DNA of 64,000 bases from G963691885 sp963691885 (GCA_963691885.1 OY829843.1:3162001-3226000); one strand, 5' to 3'; numbered from the stretch's first letter, positions 9,072 to 18,138 are shown. A program made the numbers and translations. Notes: a model not told the origin generated them from the letters alone.

Positions 9072-10043
9072 ATGTCTATTTTCGACGAAAAGCCGGACCG
9101 GCTGCCACAGAACTTCGGTTTCATTATGACCGAGGATTTTTCGCTTATGGCGTTCGCTTCGGTCATTGAACCGATGCGCGCCGCAAACAGTATCGCCAAC
9201 AAAACCCTCTTCACCTGGACCCTACTGACCCTGGATGGGGAACCGGTTCGAAGCAGCAGTGGCATGCAAATCGTGCCAGATGGGAAACTGGATGAAACGC
9301 GGTTTGACGCGATCTTTCTGATTGGCGGGATCAACACGGAACGGATTGATGATGTCCGATTGCTGAACGGATTGCGACGGGCCTTGCGCATGGGCGCGTC
9401 TCTGGTCGGGGTGTCGACCGGGTCGTTCGTTTTTGGCAAAGCCGGAATTCTCAACAACAGGCGTTGCACGGTGCATTGGGACTACCGCAGCAGCTTTGAA
9501 GAGGCCTTTCCGCATCTCGATGTCAGTGATGAGTTGTATGAAATCGATGGTCCCGTGATTACCTGCGCTGGCGGGGCCGCTGCAATGGATCTGATGCTGT
9601 ATCTGCTGGGCCGGCAATTTGGTCATGAATTGGCGACCCTTGTCGGGGACTGGTTCGTTCAATCGCGGATGCGTGACAAGCACGAACATCAACGAACCGA
9701 TCTGCGCTTTCGAACGGGTATAAGCCATCCGAAACTTCTGGCTGCTGTTGCGATGATGGAAGAGAACCTCGAAATTCCCCTAAACAGGGAAGAGATCGCA
9801 GACAGTGTCGACTTGTCGACGCGTCAGATGGAACGGTTGTTTCGCAAGTATCTGCGCTCTACTCCGAAACGCTACTATTTCACGCTTCGAATGCACAAGG
9901 CGCAGTCACTTCTGAGACAGACAACCATGCCCATCCTGGATGTGGCCATTGCGTGCGGCTTTGTCTCCGCCTCTCATTTCGCGAAATGCTATCGCGAATA
10001 TTTTGGACTGACCCCGCGGGATGACCGAGGGCCCAGCCATTGA
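9072..10043 (+). CDS. GlxA/GbdR-type AraC transcriptional regulator
   Basis: About 323 aa from ATG 9072; an in-frame start at 8952 would add a poorly supported extension. The N-terminus is a DJ-1/PfpI (GATase1-like) sensor with VGVSTGSFVFGKAGIL and TVHWDYRSSFEEAF. The C-terminus is an AraC double helix-turn-helix ending in GFVSASHFAKCYREYFG. This architecture is shared by GbdR, CdhR and SouR, which sense glycine betaine, carnitine and sarcosine. Placed right after the MttB homologue, it is the likely activator of the demethylation genes. Confidence 0.9.
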   Translation: MSIFDEKPDRLPQNFGFIMTEDFSLMAFASVIEPMRAANSIANKTLFTWTLLTLDGEPVRSSSGMQIVPDGKLDETRFDAIFLIGGINTERIDDVRLLNGLRRALRMGASLVGVSTGSFVFGKAGILNNRRCTVHWDYRSSFEEAFPHLDVSDELYEIDGPVITCAGGAAAMDLMLYLLGRQFGHELATLVGDWFVQSRMRDKHEHQRTDLRFRTGISHPKLLAAVAMMEENLEIPLNREEIADSVDLSTRQMERLFRKYLRSTPKRYYFTLRMHKAQSLLRQTTMPILDVAIACGFVSASHFAKCYREYFGLTPRDDRGPSH

Positions 10044-10092
10044 TCACCGAAAGCCCTGTCCGGAACTATTTCGGTAGAGCGCTATTTCTGAC

Positions 10093-10965
10093 ATGAATGC
10101 GCAGGTTACGGCTATTGTGTTGACCGTGCTTGGCGTCAGCTTTCTGGGGGCGATGGACGGCGTCACGAAACTGATCCTGGGTGAGCTGCCGCTTGCGGTA
10201 CTCATTGGCTTGCGGTCTATCGCCTCTTTTACCTTGGTCGGCCTGTATGTCGGGCGAACCGTGTGGTGGGAGGCGCTAGGTGCTAAAAGCAAACCGCTGC
10301 TCATCTTGCGGGGCCTTCTGCCCGTCATTGCCAGCTTTGCGGTTACCGCCGCATTGGCGGTCATGCCCTTGGCTGATGTCACGGCGGTTCTCTTCGCAGC
10401 ACCCCTTGTGGCAACCGCTCTTTCCATTCCGCTTTTGAAGGAGAAGGTGGGGTTCCATCGCTGGATGGCTGTAGCTATCGGATTTGGCGGTGTTATTCTG
10501 GTGTTGCGACCCAGTGGGGAGATGTCGCTGATCACGCTTCTGCCACTGGTGACGGCCACCATCTTTGCCATTTATCAGATGATGACCCGTCTGTTGCGGT
10601 TTGGCAGCGGACCACTCGTTATGCTGCTTTTCATGATGGGGACCGGCGTGGTCGCGACATTCCCTCTTCTGGTGTGGTTCTGGGAGGTGCCGGATTTGAG
10701 ACAATTGGGGGTGATCGGGTTGGCCGGTCTTCTCTACGCGTTGGCACATCTATGTCTGACCCGCGCGTTCAGCGGCGGTGCCGATGCTTCAAGCTTAACA
10801 CCTTTTCTATACAGCCAGATTATCGCCGCAGCAGTCCTTGGGTATCTTTTGTTTGGAGAACTGCCTGATTTAATGGCCTGGTTGGGGACTGTGGTCATTA
10901 TCTCCAGCGGTTTGTATGTCTGGTACCGGGAAACCAAAAGAGTGAGCAAGAGCGGGGAAACATGA
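10093..10965 (+). CDS. EamA/DMT-family permease
   Basis: 290 aa, ten predicted membrane segments in two EamA repeats; the first repeat ends AAPLVATALSIPLLKEKV. Its stop overlaps the ATG of the enolase-superfamily gene (ATGA at 10962-10965), so the two are translationally coupled and the permease plausibly moves that enzyme's substrate or product. It is a second, clearly divergent DMT carrier beside the one at 6308. Confidence 0.88.
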   Translation: MNAQVTAIVLTVLGVSFLGAMDGVTKLILGELPLAVLIGLRSIASFTLVGLYVGRTVWWEALGAKSKPLLILRGLLPVIASFAVTAALAVMPLADVTAVLFAAPLVATALSIPLLKEKVGFHRWMAVAIGFGGVILVLRPSGEMSLITLLPLVTATIFAIYQMMTRLLRFGSGPLVMLLFMMGTGVVATFPLLVWFWEVPDLRQLGVIGLAGLLYALAHLCLTRAFSGGADASSLTPFLYSQIIAAAVLGYLLFGELPDLMAWLGTVVIISSGLYVWYRETKRVSKSGET

Positions 10966-12119
10966 AAATCACCAAAATCGAGAGCCGGGTTTATGGCCAT
11001 GACATGCCTGAACAGGGGTATAGCCAGGCATGGTTTACCCGACGGTCCTGTCACCTTGTCCGAGTTGAAACTGATGAGGGGCTCGTCGGTGTTGGAGAGT
11101 GCTTTGGCGCAGGGAACGTGGCGCTCGGCAATAAGGCCATCGTTGAGCAGGTGATCGCGCCGATGCTGATCGGAGAGGACCCGTTGGCCCGCCAATACCT
11201 TTGGCACAAGGTCTATAATTCGTTGCGAGACCATGGGCAAAAAGGGATGCCGCTTCAGGCCCAATCTGCGATCGATATCGCGCTCTGGGATATTGCGGGC
11301 AAGGTGACCAACCTGCCGCTTAGCCGCTTGCTGGGGGGCATGTGCCGTGAGAGCGTTCCTGTTTATGGCTACGGGATGATGTTGCGGAAGGAGGATGATC
11401 TCGAAGCCTCCTTCGCAGATGAGGTACAGAAAATTGCCGATATGGGATATCTGGCAACAAAAATGAAAATTGGCATGGGGCCCAAACGGGATGTCAGCCT
11501 TATTGAAGCGGTCCGAAATGCCATGCCTGCGGATATGTTGCTCGGTGCGGATGCCAATCACGCCTACAACCTGAAAAACGCGATGTATGTCGGCCACGCC
11601 ATGGATGAGATGGATATCGCCTGGTTTGAGGAGCCGGTCTCGAACGAAGACCATCAGGGATATCGCGATCTCTGTCAGGCCTTGAAAACCCCGATATCCG
11701 GTGGGGAGGCCGAATTCACGCGGTATGGATTCCGGGACCTGCTAGCAGGTCGCTGTGTTGATATCGTCCAGCCGGAGGTCTGCGGTCTTGGCGGCATAAC
11801 AGAGTATTTAAACGTGTTGGCCCTGGCGCATTCTTACTTCACCCCCTGCATGAACCATTGCTGGGGGTCGGATGTGACTGTTGCGATGACCCTGCACCTG
11901 CTTTGCGCGCAACAGGACTTGCCGGGCGGGCTTCTCCCCGAGGCGCCGATGCTGGAATTTGACACAACGATCAGCCATTTCCGCGATGACATGCTGGAAG
12001 AGCCGCTGGACATCGTGGGGCAGGTTGGCCGCAACAATGGATATGCGTCACCGCCGATGAAGCCCGGCATCGGGGTCTCTGTGAAGTGGGACTATCTGGA
12101 GCAGTTCCGGGTGGCGTGA
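10962..12119 (+). CDS. Mandelate-racemase/MLE-like enolase-superfamily enzyme
   Basis: 385 aa. N-terminal capping domain then a (beta/alpha) barrel with KxK at K167/K169, metal ligands D197, E223 and E249, and a His-Asp dyad D267/H299 with E327 or E332 behind it. This residue set places it in the mandelate racemase subgroup rather than the MLE subgroup. It would abstract a proton next to a carboxylate for dehydration or racemisation. Acid-sugar dehydratases are the commonest members, but enolase-superfamily epimerases acting on hydroxyproline betaine are also known, so a betaine-related substrate is an open possibility given the neighbours. Confidence 0.88.
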   Translation: MKITKIESRVYGHDMPEQGYSQAWFTRRSCHLVRVETDEGLVGVGECFGAGNVALGNKAIVEQVIAPMLIGEDPLARQYLWHKVYNSLRDHGQKGMPLQAQSAIDIALWDIAGKVTNLPLSRLLGGMCRESVPVYGYGMMLRKEDDLEASFADEVQKIADMGYLATKMKIGMGPKRDVSLIEAVRNAMPADMLLGADANHAYNLKNAMYVGHAMDEMDIAWFEEPVSNEDHQGYRDLCQALKTPISGGEAEFTRYGFRDLLAGRCVDIVQPEVCGLGGITEYLNVLALAHSYFTPCMNHCWGSDVTVAMTLHLLCAQQDLPGGLLPEAPMLEFDTTISHFRDDMLEEPLDIVGQVGRNNGYASPPMKPGIGVSVKWDYLEQFRVA

Positions 12120-12125
12120 TCCGCC

Positions 12126-12614
12126 TTACCGTTCCAGACCCAGGCGCTCATGCCAGGCGGCAAGCGATTCTTCGGGGTAGGCCTCAAATTTCTTGTCGGT
12201 ATCCGGGCCGTCTACCGGCACCCATCCCGCTTTGAACTCCATCATTAGGTGGACATGTTCAGGCGCCTGCGGCAGCTCTGTATCAATTGCCGATGCGTGG
12301 GGATGAACAAGATCAGGCCATCGTGGATCCCAGGCATAAAGGTGTGATCCACAATGTTTGCAAAAATGCCGGCGTAGCGGGCTTTCGCCTGTGATGTTCC
12401 CGTCCTCGTCTTTGATTGCCGCCTGATAGACCGAAAGATGTTCCTCGCCCTGGACTTTCAGGGTTTCAAAACTGCCGCCAATATTGATCGCGAACCCGCC
12501 AGCCCCGGCGGTTTTGCGACAGATCGTGCAGTAACAGCGATTGAAAGGGGTGGGGTGTTTGCTCTCAAGAGAAAAGGTGACTTTTCCACAGTGACAGGAT
12601 CCATCCAATTGCAT
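12126..12614 (-). CDS. GFA/CENP-V-domain zinc protein
   Basis: 162 aa with the GFA fold: SCHCGKVTF at the N-terminus, CYCTICRKT in the middle and HFCKHCGSHLY later, which together supply the two zinc sites. The family was named for glutathione-dependent formaldehyde activation, although many members probably do not do this. Formaldehyde arises in some demethylation routes, so the placement is suggestive but not decisive. It is convergent with the enolase gene (6 bp apart). Confidence 0.88.
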   Translation of the reverse strand: MQLDGSCHCGKVTFSLESKHPTPFNRCYCTICRKTAGAGGFAINIGGSFETLKVQGEEHLSVYQAAIKDEDGNITGESPLRRHFCKHCGSHLYAWDPRWPDLVHPHASAIDTELPQAPEHVHLMMEFKAGWVPVDGPDTDKKFEAYPEESLAAWHERLGLER

Positions 12615-12687
12615 GTCTTTTTCCTTCTCTCATTAGCGGTTAGTCTCTGGCCATCAGTGAAACACAATCCATGCTATGGAGGAAGAA

Positions 12688-13014
12688 ATGCTTCTCGATG
12701 TCAGAACCTATCGTGTCAAACCGGGAACCATGGCCGAGCATCTGGCCTTGTATGAACAGTTTGGCAAACCGCCTCAGTTCAAACATCTCGGAACACCGCT
12801 TGCCTATATGACGACGGAGACCGGCGATCCCAATGAATATGTCCATATCTGGGTCTACGAGAATGCTGGTGATCGCGAGGCGAAGCGCGGTGCCCTGTGG
12901 TCCGACCCGGACTGGTTGGCCTATACCAAGAAAAGCCGTGAGCTTGGGGCCCTGGTCGAGCAGTCCAATAAACTGATGAAGCCTGTCAGCTTCGTCGATA
13001 TGGGCCAAAGCTGA
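12688..13014 (+). CDS. NIPSNAP-family protein
   Basis: About 108 aa with the NIPSNAP ferredoxin-like fold: MLLDVRTYRVKPGTMAEHL then YVHIWVYENAGDREAKRG. ATG 12688 is preferred because GGAGGAAG lies immediately upstream (12678-12685); the in-frame ATG at 12676 would put that site inside the gene. Bacterial NIPSNAP proteins are small dimeric barrel proteins of unknown function, often beside oxidative catabolic genes. Confidence 0.85.
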   Translation: MLLDVRTYRVKPGTMAEHLALYEQFGKPPQFKHLGTPLAYMTTETGDPNEYVHIWVYENAGDREAKRGALWSDPDWLAYTKKSRELGALVEQSNKLMKPVSFVDMGQS

Positions 13015-13043
13015 CGGCTCGTCTTTCTAAGGCGGGTGGTGGA

Positions 13044-13961
13044 TCAGCCAATCTCGACCGTGACGTCGAACCCGCCTTTTGATTTCAGGTTGAATTCACC
13101 CTGCTGAACAGCCCGTGTCCATTGGGCGGTCTTTTTGAGGCCGCCCAGCGGATACATGTGGACCATGTCGATGCCGCATGCAGGATCGGTCGCTTTGTAA
13201 TCCGCCAGATCGCGGACAAGCTTGTCCGGGGCGTTCACGGTCATCAGCTTTGTGATATTCATCGCCTGTTTCTTCAGGAAATCCATAGAGTTCCCGATGC
13301 CGCACGCCATGGCGTGTTTCAGCAGGGTCTTGACGGTGGCCAGGCCCGGAACACCGATATGGATCGGCAATTCGTTGCCTGCTTCCCGAATTCGACGATC
13401 CCATTCGATGATGGGTGCGGCCTCAAAACAGAACTGGGTCGTGATATACATATCCAGGTCCTGTTCCTTGGCGAGGCTGTTTTTGGCCTGCAAGGCCTCG
13501 GCAATTGCCTGATCCGAGATGTCCGGTGATCCTTCTGGATGTCCTGCAACGCCCAGGCGTTTGATTCCGAATTCCGGCAAAAGGCCGGTGCGCAAAATCT
13601 GCATCGTCTCATGAAACTCACCGACCGGGTTATCGACCCCGCCACCAATCAGAAGGGCTTCGCTGACGGCGGCTTCACCCTGCAACCGGGTGAGCGCCTC
13701 TTTCAGGAATGCCTCGGACGGGACTGAGCGTGCGGCGATATGGGGGACGGGGTTCATATCCTGACTGCGCAGTTTGGCGACTGTCCGGATTGTGTCTTCA
13801 AAATCGGATCCTGGCAGGAACGTCACGAAAACGGTGGTGTCGGGCACCAGAAGATCGCGAAAATCGTCAACCTTTGCGGCCTGATTAGGGGTCACCTCTA
13901 CGGTGGCACCCGCCATGAAATCCATGATCTTACGAGTATCAATTTCTTGTGGTTCAGACAT
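13044..13961 (-). CDS. Methylenetetrahydrofolate reductase (MetF family)
   Basis: 305 aa FAD-type barrel: TTVFVTFLPGSDFEDT with MNPVPHIAARSVPS at the N-terminal half, LLIGGGVDNPVGEFH in the middle and LGVAGHPEGSP after it. It interconverts methylene-THF and methyl-THF. Here it heads a minus-strand group in which the reactivator (14044) and the methyl-THF methyltransferase (16178) are transcribed first, so it most likely oxidises methyl-THF produced by demethylation rather than serving methionine synthesis. Confidence 0.93.
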   Translation of the reverse strand: MSEPQEIDTRKIMDFMAGATVEVTPNQAAKVDDFRDLLVPDTTVFVTFLPGSDFEDTIRTVAKLRSQDMNPVPHIAARSVPSEAFLKEALTRLQGEAAVSEALLIGGGVDNPVGEFHETMQILRTGLLPEFGIKRLGVAGHPEGSPDISDQAIAEALQAKNSLAKEQDLDMYITTQFCFEAAPIIEWDRRIREAGNELPIHIGVPGLATVKTLLKHAMACGIGNSMDFLKKQAMNITKLMTVNAPDKLVRDLADYKATDPACGIDMVHMYPLGGLKKTAQWTRAVQQGEFNLKSKGGFDVTVEIG

Positions 13962-14043
13962 TTTGCGGGTCCTTTGTATTCAAGCGTTTCCGCGGATTGT
14001 TGCGTGTGTATTTTATGTGTTGAGGCCGTGTCGTCCCGTTTGT

Positions 14044-16128
14044 TTATTCCCGGCGTCGGCGTTTGCGCCGGCCATCCGATCCCCTTGCCCCGACATCTTC
14101 CACCGGATCCGGCAGGGTCACGCTGCTTTTCAGATTGGGGAAGGGGTCTGTTTTATGCGGGATGCCCATTGCGCCGACGAAATGCTCTTGAAAGCGTGGC
14201 TCAACGGCGGTTTCGATTTTCTCAATCCGCGCCACCGTGTTGCGGATCTTGTCCCGCGATTTCGCGTTGAGGAGCGCGATGCGCGCCCCGGTCCCGGCTG
14301 CATTGCCGGCTGAAACCACATTTGTCAGGTCACAATCCGGGATCAGGCCCAGCAGCATGGCGTATTTCGTGTCGATGTGACTACCAAAGGCACCGGCAAG
14401 CACGATCCGCTCTGGCGGTTTGCCAAGCTTGTCGATCAGCAGTTGAGCCCCGGCATACAAGGCCGCCTTGGCCAGTTGAACGGCCCGAACATCAGCCTGG
14501 GTAATTCTGATTTCCGGCTCGCCGCGATGCAGGATGTAACTGAATGTGCGGCCATCCTCCACAATCCGATCCGTCTCGGCAGCTTTCGCGCCATTGATGA
14601 CGCCGTCCATTGTGATTACACCACTCAGATAGAGCTCACCCAGAACCTCCAGAATGCCGGAGCCACAAATACCGGTCACGCCGGATTTTGCCACGCGGAG
14701 TTCAAAGCCGTCTTCATCGGACCACAGGTCGCACCCGATGACCCGGAAACGGGGTTCCAGTGTTTTTGGATCGATGCGAACCCGCTCTATGGCCCCGTTG
14801 GCGGCGCGCTGACCCGATGAAATCTGCGCACCTTCCAGGGCTGGACCGGTCGGACTGGAACAGGCCAGCAGACGGTCCTTGTTGCCATAGATGATTTCGG
14901 CATTGGTGCCGACATCGACAATCAGGGTGAGCGGGTCCAGCTGATCCGGTGCTTCTGAGAGAACGACGGCGGCGGCATCTGCGCCGACATGCCCCGCGAC
15001 ACAGGGCAGGAAATAGGCCCGCGCCCCCGGGTTTGTTTTACCCTTGAGGTCCAGTTCCGAGGCCCGCAACCGTACGGGGGAGTTCGTTGTTAACGCAAAC
15101 GGTGCCCAGCCCAGTTCCGTCGGATCGATGCCCAGCATCAGATGATGCATAATCGGATTGCCGACCAGGACAACTTCCAGAATGTCAGTGGCATCAACCT
15201 CGGCCTCAAGACTTGCCTGGGTGAGGAGATAGCCAAGTGTTTCCCGCACCACATTGGTCAGTTCAACATCGCCACCCGGGTTCATCATGACATAGGAAAC
15301 ACGGCTCATCAGATCTTCGCCGAACCGGATCTGCGGGTTCATTGCACCAACCGATGAGACAACCTCGCCGGTCTGCAAATCGGTCAGATGCACGGACATC
15401 GTGGTTGATCCGATATCAACCGCAGCGCCATAGGCCCTGTCGTAGAAACCCGGCCAGACATGCACCATGGCGTCGTCTGCACGAACGGCGACGGTGACCT
15501 TCCACTCGCCTTCCCGAAGCGCTTTTTGCAGGTTTTGCAGAAGCGGCAGATCAGCGCGCTCCAATCCCTTGATGCCCCACTGTTTGTCCAGCGCCTCTAC
15601 AACACGTTCCAAGTCACCCGTCGGCTTGTGCATATCGGGTTCTTCAACCTCGATATAGTGCAGGCGAACAACAGGATCGATTTCGATATTCAGAAGCTCC
15701 GCACGCTTGCGCACGACCTGCTTGTAGACCTGACTCTCCGCCGGGATATCGATGATAACATCGGACTGGATTTTCGCCTGACAGCCAAGACGCCGCTTTT
15801 CGGCCAAATCCCGTTTCTTTGCATACCGCGTTTCGACGGCATTTACGTCTGAAACGCTTTCGATGCGGCTCTTTACATGGAATTTTGAAAAGTCGCCGAC
15901 GCTGATCTCGCATTGGCAACGACCACAGATACCACGGCCGCCGCAAACCGAATCCAAATCAACGCCAAGTGAGCGGGCAGCCGACAGGATCGTTGTACCC
16001 TTGTCGAAATCCCCTCGCTTGCCGGACGGGGTAAAGACAATATGGGCCTTGTCAGGCGACGCATCCGACAGGCTGTTCTGCCCGTCGGATGCTGAGGCTT
16101 CATGACCGATATCTGTCTCTTCCATCAT
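14044..16128 (-). CDS. ASKHA-domain corrinoid reactivation protein (RACo-like) with 2Fe-2S domain
   Basis: 694 aa. An N-terminal plant-type ferredoxin domain has Cys62, Cys68, Cys71 (Cx5Cx2C) and a distal Cys116. A linker follows, then an ASKHA ATPase (AAVDIGSTTMSVHLTDLQTGEV near 240, LIVDVGTNAEI near 395, CGSGILEVLGELY near 505). Such proteins use ATP to drive reduction of Co(II) corrinoid back to active Co(I). It lies 49 bp behind the methyltransferase gene. The C-terminus is a basic tail with GARG then RRKRRRR, closely resembling the tail of that neighbour. Confidence 0.92.
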   Translation of the reverse strand: MMEETDIGHEASASDGQNSLSDASPDKAHIVFTPSGKRGDFDKGTTILSAARSLGVDLDSVCGGRGICGRCQCEISVGDFSKFHVKSRIESVSDVNAVETRYAKKRDLAEKRRLGCQAKIQSDVIIDIPAESQVYKQVVRKRAELLNIEIDPVVRLHYIEVEEPDMHKPTGDLERVVEALDKQWGIKGLERADLPLLQNLQKALREGEWKVTVAVRADDAMVHVWPGFYDRAYGAAVDIGSTTMSVHLTDLQTGEVVSSVGAMNPQIRFGEDLMSRVSYVMMNPGGDVELTNVVRETLGYLLTQASLEAEVDATDILEVVLVGNPIMHHLMLGIDPTELGWAPFALTTNSPVRLRASELDLKGKTNPGARAYFLPCVAGHVGADAAAVVLSEAPDQLDPLTLIVDVGTNAEIIYGNKDRLLACSSPTGPALEGAQISSGQRAANGAIERVRIDPKTLEPRFRVIGCDLWSDEDGFELRVAKSGVTGICGSGILEVLGELYLSGVITMDGVINGAKAAETDRIVEDGRTFSYILHRGEPEIRITQADVRAVQLAKAALYAGAQLLIDKLGKPPERIVLAGAFGSHIDTKYAMLLGLIPDCDLTNVVSAGNAAGTGARIALLNAKSRDKIRNTVARIEKIETAVEPRFQEHFVGAMGIPHKTDPFPNLKSSVTLPDPVEDVGARGSDGRRKRRRRE

Positions 16129-16177
16129 TAGTCCTTACCGCACCGATCCTGTTCAGATAGGGTCTGTCAACAATCGA

Positions 16178-17077
16178 TCAGGCAACAGCGCGGCGACGAC
16201 GGCGTTCGCCGCGGGCGCCTTCACCACCGGTGGACGGATCACGGTATTTCTTGATCCAGCGCCCGCAATCCTTGTCGACACCATTGATCACATCCGCACC
16301 CATGAGGGACACCATTTCCGGTTCATGCAGAGGGTTCAGGATGGCAGATGTCATGCCGGCACCTGCCGCCATGCACAGGAAGGCCCCGTTGAGGTTATGT
16401 CGGTTCGGCAAACCAAAGCTGACATTGGAGGCACCGCAGGTGGTGTTGACCTTCAGCTCTTCACGCAAACGCCGGATGAGGGAGAGGGCACCGCGTCCCG
16501 CACTGCCCAGCGCGCCGATTGGCATAACCAGCGGATCGATGACAATGTCGCTCGACGGGATGCCATAGTCCGCAGCCCGGTTCACAATCTTCTTGGCAAC
16601 CTCAAACCGGACGTCGGGATCTTCGGAAATACCGGTCTCGTCATTTGAGATACCAACCACGGCACATCCGTATTTCTTGACCATCGGCAGGATAACCTCA
16701 AGGCGATCCTCCTCACCGGTGACAGAGTTCAGAAGAGGCTTACCAACATAGGCCTCCAAACCGGCTTCAAGCGCCTCAACGATCGAGCTGTCGATTGCGA
16801 GGGGGACGTCGACGAGGCTTTGGACCAGTTTGATGGTATCGGCCAGGATCTTCGGCTCGTCTGCCAACGGAATGCCCGCATTGACGTCAAGCATGGTCGC
16901 ACCAGCTGCAACCTGGGCGACCGCGTCCGCTTCAACGGTTGAGAAATCACCGGCTTTCATTTCGGCGGCCAGTTTTTTCCGGCCGGTTGGGTTGATGCGC
17001 TCCCCAATAATGCAGAACGGGCGATCAAACCCGATGACGACTTCCTTGGTGGCAGAGCTGATTACGGTGTCGGTCAT
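16178..17077 (-). CDS. Methyltetrahydrofolate:corrinoid methyltransferase (pterin-binding)
   Basis: 299 aa, DHPS-like TIM barrel. It has FCIIGERINPTGRKKL at the N-terminus, MLDVNAGIP, NSVTGEEDRLE and TTCGASNVSFGLPNRHNLN, all typical of MtvA/MtrH/AcsE-like enzymes. It moves the methyl group between corrinoid protein and THF; with the MttB homologue it would run towards methyl-THF. First gene of the 17077-to-13044 minus-strand group. The last 16 residues (GARG, then RRRRR) are an Arg-rich extension shared with the reactivator. Confidence 0.93.
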   Translation of the reverse strand: MTDTVISSATKEVVIGFDRPFCIIGERINPTGRKKLAAEMKAGDFSTVEADAVAQVAAGATMLDVNAGIPLADEPKILADTIKLVQSLVDVPLAIDSSIVEALEAGLEAYVGKPLLNSVTGEEDRLEVILPMVKKYGCAVVGISNDETGISEDPDVRFEVAKKIVNRAADYGIPSSDIVIDPLVMPIGALGSAGRGALSLIRRLREELKVNTTCGASNVSFGLPNRHNLNGAFLCMAAGAGMTSAILNPLHEPEMVSLMGADVINGVDKDCGRWIKKYRDPSTGGEGARGERRRRRAVA

Positions 17078-17475
17078 ATGAAGCGGCCTTTTCTTTGACG
17101 GTTGTGTCCCTGTGACGCGTGTAGTTGGCGTGTACTCTGTATTGGTGCTCCACCATTCCCTCGCAGCCGTTGAAAAACCTGTTGCGGAAGAAGAGTGAAG
17201 CTGCGTCCGTTATGGGCGGTTTATGCAGTGCAGGATTGCGGAGATGCGCCTCAATCCTGTTTGCAAGCGTCATCAAACCGTCAAACATTGGATTTCTGGC
17301 ACGAATTCATAAAACTCAATCTAAATATTTAAAAATATCTGTTGAGGGAAAATGAATATTCGAATATACACTGTGTCTAAGCTAAATTTTTGACACTTAC
17401 ATATGTATCTTTCCGGTAAGAGTAGCACTTTATGCCAGTTTTTGCCGAAAGATATAGACCAAAGCTGGAGGCCCC
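17078..17475 (+). other. Divergent intergenic region
   Basis: A 398-bp gap between the minus-strand C1 group and luxR. The right half (17300-17440) is strongly AT-rich and holds an 18-bp near-palindrome (separate entry) and a TTGACA hexamer at 17390-17395 without a convincing -10 at standard spacing. No coding frame or RNA gene is recognised. Confidence 0.6.
17353..17370. promoter_or_regulatory. Candidate operator, near-perfect 18-bp palindrome
   Basis: TGAATATTCGAATATACA reads nearly the same on both strands, with one mismatched pair, centred on TATTCGAATA. It lies about 105 bp before the luxR ATG and just upstream of a TTGACA hexamer, so it could be bound by the LuxR protein itself or by a dimeric regulator. 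Binding is inferred from symmetry only. Confidence 0.4.
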
Positions 17476-18138
17476 ATGATCGTTGCTATTCAATCTCCCT
17501 ATACGCTTGAGCGGGCAGGTATCGTTGCCATCATCTCTCAGGTATGGCCGGAAGCAGAGATCCTTGAAGGGGGGATGGCCTCTGAGCTGTCGAAGGACGT
17601 CAAAGCGTTAGGGAAGGGTGATTTGCTTGTTGTTGACTGGCGCACAGAGGCCGAGGCAGCAGAGTTGATTTCCCAAACCAAGGGCAGCAAACATAAGGTG
17701 CCTGTGATTGCGCTGAGTGAAAAAGACGATATTGACCATGTAAGGCGTGTCGTCGGCTACGGTGCTCAGGCCGTGTTGCCGCTAACTGCACCGCCCGCCG
17801 TTTTTGCTGCGATGCTGCCCTTTGTTATGGCCGGTGGATCCTATGTTCCGGTTTCTGTTCTGGGTAATGTCGCCAATGATGCGCCGCGACCAATGACGGC
17901 CCCCGCCGCCCATCGCGCGCCCCTCATGAATGAAGATCCGGTGTTCCGCAACCTGACCCGACGCCAGCGCGAGGTTCTGCGTCTTGTATCGATGGGCTTG
18001 TCGAACGAGGAAATTGCCGAGGAAATGGACGTGACGCTCAATACTGTTAAATCCCATGTCAGCAGCATGTTACGGGCATTGGGCGTAAAACGTCGCACCC
18101 AGGCGATGAAGATGCTGGGCGATTCCGCGGGCGATTAA
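17476..18138 (+). CDS. LuxR/NarL-type response regulator, atypical receiver
   Basis: 220 aa. The C-terminal HTH_LuxR (about 157-214) is canonical: NLTRRQREVLRLVSMGLSNE and TLNTVKSHVSSML. The N-terminal 120 residues look like a receiver domain with a possible phospho-acceptor Asp54 (LLVVDWRT), but the usual acidic pair after strand 1 is replaced by IQSPYTLERAG. Phosphorylation may therefore be absent or ligand-driven. No histidine kinase is nearby, and it ends in its own terminator. Targets are unknown; the divergent C1 genes are the nearest candidates. Confidence 0.88.
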   Translation: MIVAIQSPYTLERAGIVAIISQVWPEAEILEGGMASELSKDVKALGKGDLLVVDWRTEAEAAELISQTKGSKHKVPVIALSEKDDIDHVRRVVGYGAQAVLPLTAPPAVFAAMLPFVMAGGSYVPVSVLGNVANDAPRPMTAPAAHRAPLMNEDPVFRNLTRRQREVLRLVSMGLSNEEIAEEMDVTLNTVKSHVSSMLRALGVKRRTQAMKMLGDSAGD

